The notes beneath the pieces are model-generated. The model had not been told where the DNA came from, did no database searches, and worked only from the letters and a program-made list of their open reading frames with translations. Positions 15,301-26,884 of a DNA stretch of 64,000 nucleotides are shown one piece after another (the stretch's first letter is position 1; each line of letters opens with the position of its first letter). The translations under genes were made by a program, and so were the position numbers. Source of the DNA: Macrolepiota albuminosa (lineage: Eukaryota > Basidiomycota > Agaricomycetes > Agaricales > Agaricaceae). The stretch is taken from contig JAMWFC010000082.1 in NCBI GenBank assembly GCA_027475525.1, positions 2,728,001 through 2,792,000 on the forward strand, read 5' to 3'.

Positions 15301-16472
15301 TGATATGGGAGGGGTATCGAATGAGATATCTGGACTCCATGATAAACCTTCAGTATCTGCAGAGGTTGTGGAGTCACGCTGATTTGGGAGCTCAATGCCA
15401 CACTGCATTGCAACAGCCAAGAACCTCCGAACAGTAGCAAAAACTTGCCCGCCCAGACGGAGCATGTCCTCAACCTCAAGTTCCTGTTTCTCATGGTTTG
15501 CGGCACCTTCGGAAGCCTTCTTCGCTTGAGTTACCAAATCAGCAAGAACAGATAGTATTCGTCTCCGTTCTTGAGCTAGAAGAGGATTCTGCCGCAAAAC
15601 AGGCGCATCTCGAACGAGAGTGCTGGTTGCAGACAGGATAGAACGGACGCAGGAGATGATGCATGCCGTTGAAGGTTGAAAATGAGAGCTCCTTTTGGCA
15701 CGAACAGCAGTTTGGAGCAATGAGAGGCTGTGCAATAGAGGCACCATTAGTGCCGGGCAATATGAATCATTATCTCGACCAAGAGCTTCCGGTGCATAGG
15801 GCTGCGGTGGGTGTTGTGAGGTCCCACGTGAGGAATTGTTACTAGTCGATAAAGAGTGCGAATGAACACGCTTCTACTCGAGATATATAAGTAAATAAAA
15901 CTTCACATTTTAAGAAAACTCACATTTTGACTTGGCAGCTCCTCTACAGCTAAAGATTCCAAATCAGAAGTAACATAATTGCTTGGAAACCACCCTCTTC
16001 TTCCTTCCAGTTCGCCATCCCACCACCCACTGGGATCACGATTGAGGACATGGATTTTCTGCCCTGCAAGGAATGACAAGCAAGTGGCATTCTGTTGCTG
16101 TGGAGTATAATCATGCATAGCTACCACGCAATCGGATTTAATTTGGACAGCCGTATCAATGTCGAGGCTGGATGTGCTCGATGATCGTGAGTGCGTTCTT
16201 TGTGTATCACAGGTCGACTGAGAAGAGGTTTGAAGAGTGGACGTTGAAGCACTAGTTGAAGAGGTAGATTGAGATACTATTGAAAGTGACGAAGAGGATG
16301 CTGTTGACGCGCTGCGCAGCCTATGAGCTTGTCCCGATAATTGCCTCGGTCCACGTAAGGGCGAGCGGCTCCTGGCCCTGCGAGCGGGCATGTCGCGAGA
16401 TGCAGCAGCGTCGAGGTTGGAACCGAGTTTTGTCGTAATTTCAAGTTTTGGTGGATACATGATAAACAGCAC
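12331..16472 (-). CDS. SH3-domain Ras guanine nucleotide exchange factor (Cdc25 type)
   Basis: This protein activates Ras by exchanging GDP for GTP, upstream of cAMP or MAPK signalling. Exons are 16472-15924, 15873 to about 14695, about 14694-13170 (after collapse), 13110-13018, 12965-12842, 12792-12667, 12614-12494 and 12442-12331, giving about 1,250 residues. An SH3 domain spans about residues 115-168 (VVAMHDYTPQ, GWWDGELEGRRGWFPSNYV). A Ser/Pro-rich linker follows, then RasGEF_N (GHLVGATIEVLVEKI) and the catalytic Cdc25 domain (DALELARQLTIMECNLY, SLRKLADHSRNYHEYRS, LTDLTFCREGNPS). ATG at 16460 is an alternative start. Duplication 4 (14541-14694) splits the long exon. Even after collapse, LTLSLPPN and LTEDQEKQN are one base out of frame at about 14694. 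Confidence 0.9.
14541..14694. repeat. 77-bp direct duplication 4
   Basis: Copies 14541-14617 and 14618-14694 are identical. The RasGEF segment LTEDQEKQNLLRSATDALK is encoded twice in two different frames, because 77 is not a multiple of three. Confidence 0.95.
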
Positions 16473-17400
16473 TGGTTGTTTTTTTATTGTCTGTGAGATA
16501 ATAAGAAGTCGGACACACTGGAGAAAAACAAGCAGTAGAACTAGGCGGGAGATACCTACATGCGCGATGGTATATTTTCCAGACTACGTATAGTTAATGC
16601 GACAATAGTGGTTTGGATGATGGTATCTGAGGTCTTGAAAAGTCGTTACAGATATGGCGGGTATGTGGTTTCGCGCCGGAAGGGTGTCGACTCGGTGCGT
16701 GACTCCGGAGAGCAGGTATAAAGTACAACAGAGTCCAGGAGAGGTATATGACGGTCGATTGCCTGAATGTGAGCTGAATGGAGAGGCTCAGCCAAAGAGA
16801 CCATAGAAAACTGCGCCCGCAAGGAACACTCAGAAGCTTGTCCTACGCTATCACATCGCCCTCACGAGTTCAACTTGGCACAACACTACCAAATACTGAG
16901 ATATTCCATCACAAGTTCTTTACGCTATCACATCGCCCTCACGAGTTCAACTTGGCACAACACTACCAAATACTGAGATATTCCATCACAAGTTCTTTAC
17001 CCGTGGGCCCATTTTGGACGTTTCCCATCATGAGCGACATACATCCTGGAAGTTCTATCAGTATCATGGAATAAGTTGAGAGAGCAAATTAGCAGACAAG
17101 GTACATCAACCAGACATTTTCAATGGGTTTCCGAAATATTTTCTGTCGACTCTTTCAGTATAGCCATGCACATCCTGCTTTGGAACGCGTGGTGCAGGGT
17201 GCTGATTTTTTACCCGGAGATCCAATCGCCAGTTGGTGACATGAGTTTGCCGCTGTACCATACGATTAGCAGGCCGCTTATGGAGAAATCAGCAGATACA
17301 TTTGTTGGAATCGATCCCATCTTGGAACACGCGATGAGCTGCACGTGATGCGAAAATTCAAGTTGATACCCACTTTCAGCATCGAACAGCAACGAAACCC
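16473..17400. promoter_or_regulatory. Divergent spacer, RasGEF and coiled-coil gene
   Basis: These 928 bases separate divergent genes and contain duplication 5. No ORF here looks coding. A 5' UTR intron of either gene could lie here but cannot be shown. Confidence 0.4.
16844..16997. repeat. 77-bp direct duplication 5
   Basis: Copies 16844-16920 and 16921-16997 are identical, in non-coding spacer. Confidence 0.95.
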
Positions 17401-18951
17401 ATGCCTGCCAATGGCAGTGGCCCATCCGCTATGCTGGCGGAGTCTTTGGCAGCCCTCTCCAAATCGGCTCATCAGGCTGTACGTATGCATTAGCTATCTC
17501 ATCATGACTTGCTGGTGCTGAAGTTGACAACAGTTAGCGGAAGTCGAAAATCGAGCGCGTCAAGATGTGGCTAAGGCAAATTCTGAAGCGCGTGAAGCGC
17601 GAACTGAACGCGACAAAGCTTTGGAAGCTTTGCATGCTGCTCAGCTAGGGGCTCAAGAACTACAAAATGAGGTTGCAAGCATGAAAGCTACAGTAGGTAT
17701 GCAATGTCTTGATTTGTGGCTGATGCTGATTTGACATGCACAGCTAAAGCATACCGAGCTGTCTGTTCGTTGTTTCACAGAAATTACTGGAATTAATTCA
17801 CATAAAGATCATCACTGTAGGCGTCTCATCACAATGAGACAATTGCCCAGCTGCGCCGAGAAGTAACACAGTGGAGAGATCAGTCCCATAACTGGCAAGA
17901 GCATTTCCTTCGAGTGGAGCAGGAGAGATGCAGCGAGAAGTAACACAGTGGAGAGATCAGTCCCATAACTGGCAAGAGCATTTCCTTCGAGTGGAGCAGG
18001 AGAGATGCAGTCTCACAACCAGAATCGAAGGACTTGTATCTGAACGACTTCAGGTTTATTTCTCCGTCTTTTCTCATGCCAGTCATGGTTATGATGTCTT
18101 TTCTCAGTGGTCTCGATCACTTCCCACCCCCTTCACCCCAAATCATCCCTCTGCAAACACAATTTTATCAGCCACCTCACCTAAGCCAAGGCCAGCCTTA
18201 ACGTCTTCCCACAAGCACCCGGTGAGCCCTCCGATGTTGATTCGCCTTCTACCAGCACTAGCACCCACAAGTCCAACGGAATGATAAGTAAACCAACTCA
18301 AATTCAAGGTTCTATGCCGACACGGAAACTTTTCTCTCACGATTCCACAAGTTCGACTTGAATCAAAATTTCAATGTTAAGAGTAGTCGGATACCCCAGT
18401 CCTCACCTCGATCTCATTCACGCACGACTGTTTTACGCCGTGTCCATGCTGTAATCAATGTCAAACAGGAAGAGTCAGACATGGAGTCAGAACAAATGGT
18501 AGTGGAAGATCTCGTGGCAACTCCAAATTCTATCTGCGTGCCACCAAGGAAACGGAAGGCTGTTATTTATGACCACGGGGACTACGCCTCTCACGAAGAA
18601 AGCGACCACCCTCCATCAGGAAGCGACCAATACTCGGAATATAGCGATAATGAGAAAATGGTTGACGACGAAGATGATGAATTAATGCTTGGTGGAGAAG
18701 TTGGTCGCATTTCTTTGTTCTTGTTGACTCCTTTTCATATCTGTGTAGTCTTTTCAGGATAACCGTGGTAGAGCCTCCAGGATTGCCCCAAGTCAACATC
18801 TCACCTCCTTTTCATATCTGTGTAGTCTTTTCAGGATAACCGTGGTAGAGCCTCCAGGATTGCCCCAAGTCAACATCTCACAACGTTACCGAGAAAAAAA
18901 CGCAAAATAACAGCGGGAAGCGATAAACCGCGTATTCGAAGAGGAAATTAG
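17401..18951 (+). CDS. Coiled-coil protein of unknown function
   Basis: I do not recognise the family. Exons begin 17401-17478, 17534-17692, 17744-17764 and 17821 onward. Later exons read WSRSLPTPFTPNH, then FYADTETFLSRFHKF, an acidic stretch (MVDDEDDELMLGG) and a basic end LPRKKRKITAGSDKPRIRRG. The first third is a strongly helical coiled coil rich in Ala, Glu and Arg (LAEVENRARQDVAKANSEAR; LRREVTQWRDQSHNW). The last exon resembles a nuclear localisation signal. The middle exon borders near 18230-18310 are uncertain. Duplications 6 and 7 interrupt the gene, and collapsing either keeps frame. It could be a nuclear structural or chromatin-associated protein, but that is inference from composition alone. 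Confidence 0.65.
17857..18010. repeat. 77-bp direct duplication 6
   Basis: Copies 17857-17933 and 17934-18010 are identical. They repeat coiled-coil codons (REVTQWRDQSHNWQEHF). In the first copy the frame runs straight into a TAA after the join. After collapse it reads on to CSLTTRIEGL. Confidence 0.95.
18728..18881. repeat. 77-bp direct duplication 7
   Basis: Copies 18728-18804 and 18805-18881 are identical. Each holds the end of the last intron and the exon start DNRGRASRIAPSQ, giving two equal acceptors. Confidence 0.95.
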
Positions 18952-19133
18952 TTTTAATATCATGAATATTCCCGTTTCTTACGTTCATATCTCCTGTCCT
19001 CAGGCTGTGTATTTTAGCGAGTTGCGTCATCTCCTTGTAAAACATGACAGTGCATTCTACACCGGGTGATGTACATTTCGTGTGATAGATAAAGTACAGG
19101 GAAGCGCCAATCTACATTGTTCATCGTAGTGGT

Positions 19134-20942
19134 TTATATTACTTTTCCACCAAAGTTGGACCCAGTCGTGGATCCACCTGACTTCTTAATAGCACGAGTT
19201 GTCGCAAAGAGAATTGAATCAAGCAATGACGCGACGGTCAGGACACCTCCTACAATTGCGCAGGTATAGCACGAGTTGTCGCAAAGAGAATTGAATCAAG
19301 CAATGACGCGACGGTCAGGACACCTCCTACAATTGCGCAGGTCTGTGGATTTATAGATCGACAGAGTAGCAAACTGCGGGAAGCATAACACTTACGAAGT
19401 TACAAAGTGAGCAAATGATTGCCGTGTGTCCGAGTGAACGACGAGAATGGGAGAAATCTCAAAGTTGAAGAATGCCCCTGAATTCATCGGTCAATACAAC
19501 ATGACAACCTTTTGGATTGCCATATGAGGTACCTGGAACGCCATTGACGCCATGTTGAACATGGATTCCCTGTGGAGTATCACCCTGAATTCCCTCACCC
19601 AAGTCTCGCTCAAAGGAGGTAGCGCTATATTGATGTGTATTGACCTGGCCATTGGAGTTATTATCCATACGAACCATCAAAGAACAAGATCCTACAGTCT
19701 GTCCATCGGCTGTATGAAATCTCGTCGACACAACCTTGAGGAAATATTGGAACATGTAATGAGCCTTGTTGGTCTGTGGTGCTATGAGATCAGGCAGACA
19801 AACTCCTTGAACCATCTTACGCGTCCTTGAGTGTTATCTAGGGGGTCTGCAGTGATACCCAATCTTTTCTTCATCGCCCTACCAGCTTCGGCCTTCCAAT
19901 AGTCGTATTCATCATCACCTGCATGTTAATGCATCAGGTAAACATAGAGCAAAAACCATAAAAAGGACGTGCCTTCGAATGCGAAATGATGGATAATATG
20001 TGAGAAATCGTGGCGCGACCCGTCATCGCGAAGATAAGGAACAAGTTCATAGATGTTACGAGAGCTTGTTTGGAAAGAGCGGCCAGGTGAAAGATGAATG
20101 TTTCCAATAACTTTGTTCACGCGAATCCTGCCCGATATGTTGCAGCCTTCATTCTTCTGGTCCCTCAATTTTTCTGCCCAACCTTCTTCTTTACACTGAA
20201 GATGAGACCTCAGACGACCTCATTGACAGAGGAAGGGCGGGGTTCATACCTGCTCAATGGCATCTGGGTTGGAAAAACTCCATCCTCGGTTAACATACGC
20301 CTGACGAACATCCTCGCATGTCTGACAACAACCACTTGAAGGCTCCAAACCACCATAACATGAACCACAATAACCATCCTTTTTCTGTTCGTTCATTTTG
20401 TCAACGTCATTGCGCAGTTCTGCGCTATACGAGTTTGGGACAATGGCGCCGCGTTCGTCCAGCCGGACCTTAAGTACATTGTGGGTGAGATCTCTTTGTT
20501 GCTCTCCACTAATATCCATAACATCCAGGCTGACAACTACCACAATGAGAAAAATGGTTAATAATGGGCATTGGGTTGAAATCCAAGTGAAGAACTGACG
20601 ATAGCATGGGACTCGAGGAAAAGTAATGTTCATATTGACTGTAAGTTTCTCTCCTCGGCTCTTGTCGACGACAATCGATGTGTCAATAGTGATCTTTCGG
20701 TAATCGAGGAATTCCATGGTAATAAATGCCAGTATAATCGCAGTAGATAAAATTGTCACTATTAAGAATGAGTGGCGCACATGATAGTCAACCGTATACC
20801 CACAGAGTGCACCAGTTCGCGTTTTGACTTTCACATCTTCTGTGGTCTGTCATATTAAGCACGGGGTATGGTAAGGAGGCAAATGGCGCACCTTGCCAAA
20901 CGCATCAACGCCTTTAAGACCACCAAATAGACCTTTAGCCAT
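19134..20942 (-). CDS. ERV46: COPII vesicle cargo receptor Erv46
   Basis: Erv46 partners Erv41 in ER-Golgi vesicles and retrieves ER proteins. The start ATG at 20940-20942 gives MAKGLFGGLKGVDAFGK. Next come TTEDVKVKTRTGAL, a membrane segment VTILSTAIILAFITMEFLDY and the family block KITIDTSIVVDKSRGEKL, then VNMNITFPRVPCY. LSLDVMDISGEQQRDLTHN follows, then a Cys-rich luminal part (CGSCYGGLEPSSGCCQTC), the DSRHDFSHIIHHF-like block, and a C-terminal membrane segment TCAIVGGVLTVASLLDSILF. The end is KKSGGSTTGSNFGGKVI, with its stop at 19134-19136. There are several short introns. Duplication 8 repeats the last membrane segment, and collapsing it restores the frame to the stop. Domain order and the two membrane spans are as expected. 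Confidence 0.93.
19189..19342. repeat. 77-bp direct duplication 8
   Basis: Copies 19189-19265 and 19266-19342 are identical. They encode the C-terminal membrane segment of ERV46 and break its frame unless one is removed. Confidence 0.95.
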
Positions 20943-21180
20943 GGTAAGTCAAGCTTTCGTGACCTTGGAGGCGTCAAGGGATGAAGAACCCCTGCAATAT
21001 AGAACACGAGAGAAGATGAACTAAGTGTTTTCTGTCAACGTGTCACTCTGTGGTCATAGCTCACGTGCACGTCCAACCACGAACAGAACGGCACGAGTAG
21101 TTTGTCGTTCAGCTGATAGAAATACGACGCAAGAAAAGAAATTCAAATATTGTACACCTATGGTCTACAACGAAGCCGAT

Positions 21181-23654
21181 CTATTGCATTCCGATACGAT
21201 CGACGCCCTGTTTGACTTTATCGAACAAACTGAGCACACCATCCCGAATTCCATCTGTCTGCACACCAACACCCTCTCCGCTTGTCCTGAAGACACCGGT
21301 ACCACCTGATCCGCCTAAACTTACTTGGACTTCGCCAAGATTCAAATTTAATGAAGGAGCGTTGAGGGCAGATTCTGGGGGAGGCTCATAAACCGAGGAT
21401 GGGAACAACCCTGCTGCTGAACGTATCATTTCGAGATACCTAGGGTTGGTGGTGAGAATGATGAACCTCTGGTGTATGGGAGGAGTATCATACGAAGAAG
21501 AATTGTGTACACAGGTGCCGCCGAGCAGGAGACGTGTGCCTGCCGTGTTTTGTATCCCACCACTTGAAGCAGCGGGATCTTGATTAAAGATAGCTACAGT
21601 CCGCGCTTCTTCATATGTCGTCCCACCAATCATAAAGATGATAACATCTTGCGGTCTGTATGGGCATCAAAAGGAAGTAAGCTAGGCCTTTCTGTGAGGA
21701 AACAATCACGCACCGTTGCAAACTTGCGTTCGGTCCAGGTGATTCAATGAAAGGATAACTCGTCTCCTTCAATTTTCCCCGGAGGATGTGTTCGAGAGTT
21801 TGTGATAGATGTGGCGTATGCTGCGTATATACATTTTCGACCCCCTGCAAACCATTTAGCAACTGTGTCGTGAGTAATTGAAACTTCTGACCTTGAGGCC
21901 TTTTAACGCTGATCGGCCCTTCGCAAGGAGAGATTCGGTAGAAAAGAGGTCATCTTGACGTTGGTCTGCACCAGCTATATTTAAGAACACATATACCAGC
22001 TGTTATTGACGTAAACATCTCTATATGACATGGAAAGACAAAGCCTGACCCGAGCATCCTCTTGAGTTATTCCATTTGACAGAAGAAGGTTTATTAGATT
22101 TGCAATATTGTTTGTTTGCGTTTTCTGATACCTCAAAGCGTACAGAATGACGACGCGAAGCTTGTGACAGGGTGCAATACTAGAGTCTGCAACTATGGCT
22201 TGTACACTCTATCCAATTATAATAATTAAGCAACCGTGAAGTTCCTCGAGGAAAAAAAAGACTCACCCGAAGATCGGCACCCGCGCTGGTGGCCAAACCT
22301 TGCTCGACTTCACCAATTTCAAGAAGCTTATCCCTACCCACGAGTCTGCTCAGTTCGCCGACCAACGCAACGTGCTTGCTGACATTTCCGCCTAGTTTCC
22401 TGAATTCCGGATATTCTTCGACGAATTTTTTCATGTCTGATATGGAATTTATAGAGGAGGGGGAATTGGCCATTGAACGGGACTGGTAGGATTGGACATA
22501 GTCTTTCAGAGATGTGCCCAAATCACCGAACGTCGCAAGATAATGTGCCTGAAAAAATGGATCGGTATTGGTAGTGAGAAGGATCTCCTATACGATCGTC
22601 AGAAAAAAAAGTGTCAAGAGATAAACTTGCACTCACTGCCAACTCCGGTCTGATATCTGGTACCATCTTCATGTCTACTCTTCCGTTTTGAATTCCTAAA
22701 AGTTCATGCACCATTGCCTGATACGTCCATTGTGACAGAAGGGGAGTAACAGGGTCATTTCTCCGATCTAGGATTAGCAGTAATGGAGGGACCTGAGTCA
22801 GGCGAAAATCAAAAAGGGAAGATTCTGAGCGTATTCGATGCTGGAGAGTACATAAGTATGACTGTTACATTTAAATGATGTGCCAAAAAACACCTGGACC
22901 TCATTTGCAAGTTTTTTGGCCATACCGCTCATTCTCTCGTATCGGATAATTGGCTTCTTCTTCAGGCTCAGTAAGACAGCAGTAAGTCCTTGAACAGTCT
23001 GTTCAAGAGCTTTATTGTCCCATGTGTTTGGCGAAGAACCGTAAAGCGGTTTAGAGGCAGTTGGAGTGTGATTAAGAGAGAATAAACATGGTAGCAATGG
23101 GGCGTAATCCGCAAAGTACTCCTGAGAAAGATTCGTCAGTCGCAAGAGATGGAAAGTGTTAGAGGCGCACCTGCACTTCTTTAACAACTTCATATTCATC
23201 AGCCTCGGCCAGTCGTTCGATTGCAGTCTTACTCAGGATGTTGCTGAAGTCTACATTTTTGTGTCAGCTTGGCGGTTCCAGTTCTTCCGCCAGGGCACAA
23301 AGATTCACCGACTGACACAGGTAATACTCTCCGTAGTTTGGTTCGCTTAATTCTGCCTCGAGAGCCGCCAGGCTGTCCTCGTTGTTTTGAAGGAAGCACA
23401 CACATTTCATATGGGGCATCCGGTCCCTTTTCCTGTTATCTATGCGGTCTGTAAGATACACTTGATGGGATAGGAGAGTTGATTGTGTGGTAGCCAAAGA
23501 CACAATCGGAGTCTTACGATGTATCCTTCAGTCAGTGGCCTTGGGAGGGATGGCAGACATTTACCGTATGCGAATCGAGAAGAAGGACCTTCATGGTCGA
23601 AGGAGCTGCAATGAGCTTGAGAACATAGGTCTCTACTGCTTTAACAACATCCAT
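21181..23654 (-). CDS. VPS45: Sec1/Munc18 family protein Vps45
   Basis: Vps45 is an SM protein that controls SNARE assembly (Tlg2/Pep12) in Golgi-to-endosome fusion. The start at 23652-23654 gives [14 protein letters not shown], then [26 protein letters not shown] and MKCVCFLQ. These are followed by LRRT-type SM blocks: [19 protein letters not shown], then [19 protein letters not shown]. Further exons read [43 protein letters not shown] and [19 protein letters not shown]. The C-terminal exon holds [14 protein letters not shown] and ends DRIGMQ. This order and the IGGTTYEE motif are diagnostic of Vps45. Many introns of 45-70 bases interrupt it. I did not resolve every splice border. It lies tandem to ERV46 and divergent from the GSKIP-like gene. 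Confidence 0.93.
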
Positions 23655-23809
23655 AACTTGGACTTGAGCTTCTGACCGTATCCAATTTGGGCTTCGGGGA
23701 GATGGAACGCGTATGTTTCGGCAAAGCCGACTGGGCACAAGTTGATCGTCATAGCTCCACGTGCCACATGTAACAAGCTCACGATTCTTCCTTGCTCGTC
23801 ACTTACATA
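23655..23809. promoter_or_regulatory. Divergent VPS45/GSKIP-like spacer
   Basis: These 155 bases lie between divergent start codons and probably act as a shared promoter. No element is assigned. Confidence 0.4.
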
Positions 23810-24236
23810 ATGTCCTCTTTCTATGCCAGTGAACTACAGACAGCTCTTGAAGAACAATTATTTGGCATTCAGTCATTTTCGTTCGCTTCTAGCACCCCGT
23901 ACGAAGCAAAAGCTTCTGTAAAACTCCTGGAAGGAGATTCCATTATTGTGAGGCTCACGATACAAGGTTACACTGTGAGCAACAACGGTACAACTGTATC
24001 TCCAACGGCTCTTTCACACTACCTAGATTGAGCAGTGCACATCTAGCTCATCAGGGAACATAACCTTTGACTCTATTGAGAATCTGCTTTGCGCAGTCAG
24101 TCAGCTGTACGAGGCAAAACGACATGATGCTTGGGTGAGTAAACTGGCAGAGCTACTGGCGACGAATAAGGTGAGTGTCAAGACAATTTCGCTTTCCTCT
24201 TCGCTCGTGACGACGTCCGATTAGGAAAGGTTCTAA
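23810..24236 (+). CDS. Small GSKIP-domain-like protein
   Basis: Exons 23810-23987, 24055-24170 and 24225-24236 join to 101 residues. The sequence reads SFYASELQTALEEQLFGI, an alternating beta stretch EAKASVKLLEGDSIIVRL, then TFDSIENLLCAVSQLYEAKR and LAELLATNK. This is the shape of the GSK3-interaction (GSKIP) domain: an N-terminal helix, beta strands, then a helix ending before a Tyr-x-x-Lys-Arg. The start is the ATG at 23810, since the upstream in-frame codons contain no ATG. The last exon encodes only ERF and a stop, supported by a strong GTGAGT donor and TTAG acceptor. Without that intron the frame would run to TAG at 24222. In animals the domain binds GSK3 and PKA. Its role in fungi is unknown. 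Confidence 0.7.
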
Positions 24237-24480
24237 GACCATCTCCATCCTTTATAACTCTGCTCTGGCTTGTACAAGTGATCCATAGTATCGGCATATG
24301 GTCTAAGATTCCATCGACCCATGTTGTCATGTCCTCGGACCAGTCAAATCGGGATTTTACTGTAGTTCTGTTAGAGTTGGCTTATCTCCATCGTTTATGG
24401 CATTGCCGGGCGCCTTAATCATGTCAACCAGTCACGTCAGCTACTTAAGCATCGCCTTTTTCAGTTTCTTTGCGATATCG

Positions 24481-25465
24481 TTATTCATCGTTTGTCGTTA
24501 TCTCGCCACCACTATCAGCAATACCCGACGCCAACTCTTCTCGATACATGCTCCGCGTAAACACATACCCATTATCTCCGCTTCGAACTTTCTGAATTAG
24601 TTCACCGACCCTAATTCTCTTCTTGTCATCCCTCAGGCAATTTGCCCACCATCTATCCATACTACTGCGTATCCCAGGCGTATTTAATTTATGGCCATCG
24701 CTCTGTTCCCAAAGAACGTGAAGCAGAAACCCCACACTGAGGTGTTCGAGGTCGAACTCAGACAAACATTTCAATATCCGAGAAATTCTGAGGTTGTTGT
24801 GCGACGAACCTTCTCAGCGACATTGGATCGTAAACATCGAGTCTACACATAGAATCGAATCAACTCACTAGCAAGATTGTTATATCTAGACGCAAAATTT
24901 CGTGGCGGGAGAGAGCGGTCAACAAGTCCAGAGTCGACAGAGATGAGCCGCATTCCGTAGAAGTCCAACATCATTCTAAATGAGATTATGATACGTTCAA
25001 TGATAGCGGGGTTGCCGAGATGAGCCGCATTCCGTAGAAGTCCAACATCATTCTAAATGAGATTATGATACGTTCAATGATAGCGGGGTTGCCTTCATGG
25101 CTATGATTTCATGGCGCTGCAAGGGTTGTGATTTGTAGTTCATCCCGTCTTCTTGTATTGGGAATCTATGTGATTCTGTAATTATGCGAATGATCTTTTG
25201 AATCAAGCTTACAGCCACTGTATATATCCATGCTTGTGTTCGAGCTTATAATAATCCCCTGCCCACCTAATCGTAAGGCGTCAGGTGGATGCAAGACATC
25301 GCACAAAAAGAAATTTCACTGCTCGTGGATTTCATCAATCAAGCGATGGTCTGGCCGGCAACGGCGAATGTTCGAGTAAAACTCGAAATTTGCAGACGCT
25401 TCCGGATCATCGACATTACCCGGATAGTTTCTCAGAAACTCCCTGACATCTCGAGGAATGGACAT
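24481..25465 (-). CDS. OGFr-domain protein
   Basis: The conserved N-terminal domain of the opioid growth factor receptor family is visible. The start at 25463-25465 gives MSIPRDVREFLRNYPGNVDD, then ANFEFYSNIRRCRPDHRLIDEIHEQ over the next codons. Two short introns lead to WAGDYYKLEHKHGYIQWLFP, then IQEDGMNYKSQPLQRHEI, RMMLDFYGMRLIS and LSEFDLEHLSVGFLLHVLWE. The HGYIQWLFP block followed by RMMLDFYG is the family hallmark. Such proteins occur in fungi with no opioid signalling, and their job is not known. Duplication 9 lies in the middle. After collapse, MKA and PAIIERII still differ by one base at about 25093, so the model needs a one-base correction. The C-terminal end (24481) is less certain. 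Confidence 0.75.
24940..25093. repeat. 77-bp direct duplication 9
   Basis: Copies 24940-25016 and 25017-25093 are identical. Each encodes the RMMLDFYGMRL block of the OGFr domain. Confidence 0.95.
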
Positions 25466-26884
25466 GAATATGGAGTTCAAGATTAACCTGATTGTTCAGG
25501 GAGGTCGAAAGACTCCTGTATGCAGTCAAGTACAACGTGTCAGCCTCACGTGCGCGAGCCTTCCTTTCAATCTCTCATTCTTATGTGGGAAATCTGCGAG
25601 GACATAACATACATCTCATGAAGACTCTAGCAAGGCTTTCATTCCTTGAATATTAATGAGTTATGAATTTTGAGATTCCACTTGCTTGTATGGGCTGTTG
25701 CTAGCACAGCATGTCCAAGATCTACCTTGTTGCAAAGCCAACCACTTATCTTTTTTCTTCTTTCTTTTACTCAGATATGTATGCATGTATATTTATCTAT
25801 ATAATATAATACATTTACATGATATATAAAATCTGAAAATTATCTGGATAACATATAAGGCTCAGTAATTATAAAATATGAAATTGACTTGCCTTCAAGC
25901 AGAAAATATTTCCACACTGATACAAACACAAAAATCAAGAATATTTTTCTAATACCAAAAGTAGTATTAATAGATAGTGTTGAAAAAATAGAAACAGTAA
26001 AGTGAAAGAATGACAGAAGAAATAAGAAAATGAATGAAAAGAGAGTAAAGGAATAAGGAGTGAAAGAGGGAAAAAAATAAGGAGTCCTCTGACAAATAGT
26101 GTGAAGGGCAAGTATATTGGGCTCCATCCAAATTAACTCTGGGCAACTCTTTTGCCTTGTATAATTTATTAGATTGGATATAGTTATGTAGTTATGTGAT
26201 TGTTGTTTGTTGGTTTTTATCTATTATTCCTGAAAAGAAAATTTTTCTATACTCACTGTTCTCAAAACTGATGGCTCTGAGCTTGCAGTGCTGACTCTGG
26301 TGGCTGCAAGCTTAAGATGTTATTATGTCCATGCCTGGTGCTGACCTTGGTAGTTAATATGGGCTCAATTCACTCATCTGTCTGCAGGCCAAAGTATTGA
26401 ACTGAGAAGCATTGTTGTTTCATGAGCACTCTTTCTCCACACCTTTGCTCACAGCTTTGAGAGCTGTAAGTCTTTTCATTGCTTTTTTTACCATTGCATT
26501 TATTTTATATCATAGCTGACATAGCTGTGTTGCTTAAAACTGCTGTGGCCCTCTGAATATGACCTTATTTCCAATTTGTCAGTATCTCATCAACTTTCTC
26601 TCACAGCACTTCTGAACTTTAACTGTATTTGTCAATCTTGCTCCTGTTCTACCCACAGGAAAAATTCAATTATGGTGTACACAGTCTATACACACACTAG
26701 CTGCCTCATTTACATGTTCCTGCAGTATATTGCCACCATTTGAACATCTGGTACCACCTAGCACCTATAATCTATGTTAGTCATTAATAAACTCCTTTAT
26801 TACATCCAAACACCTAGTTGCTGCCACTATGCCACACCTGCAGCACAGATTTCCCAAGCTTGACCTCAACCTACCCACACTCTA
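25466..26884. other. AT-rich CpG-free spacer before Tc1 element
   Basis: No gene is seen. CpG dinucleotides are present up to about 25600 and absent from there to about 27264. A long purine-rich tract lies at about 25985-26090. The stretch is probably old repeat DNA, but no element is recognisable by ends or proteins. Confidence 0.5.
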
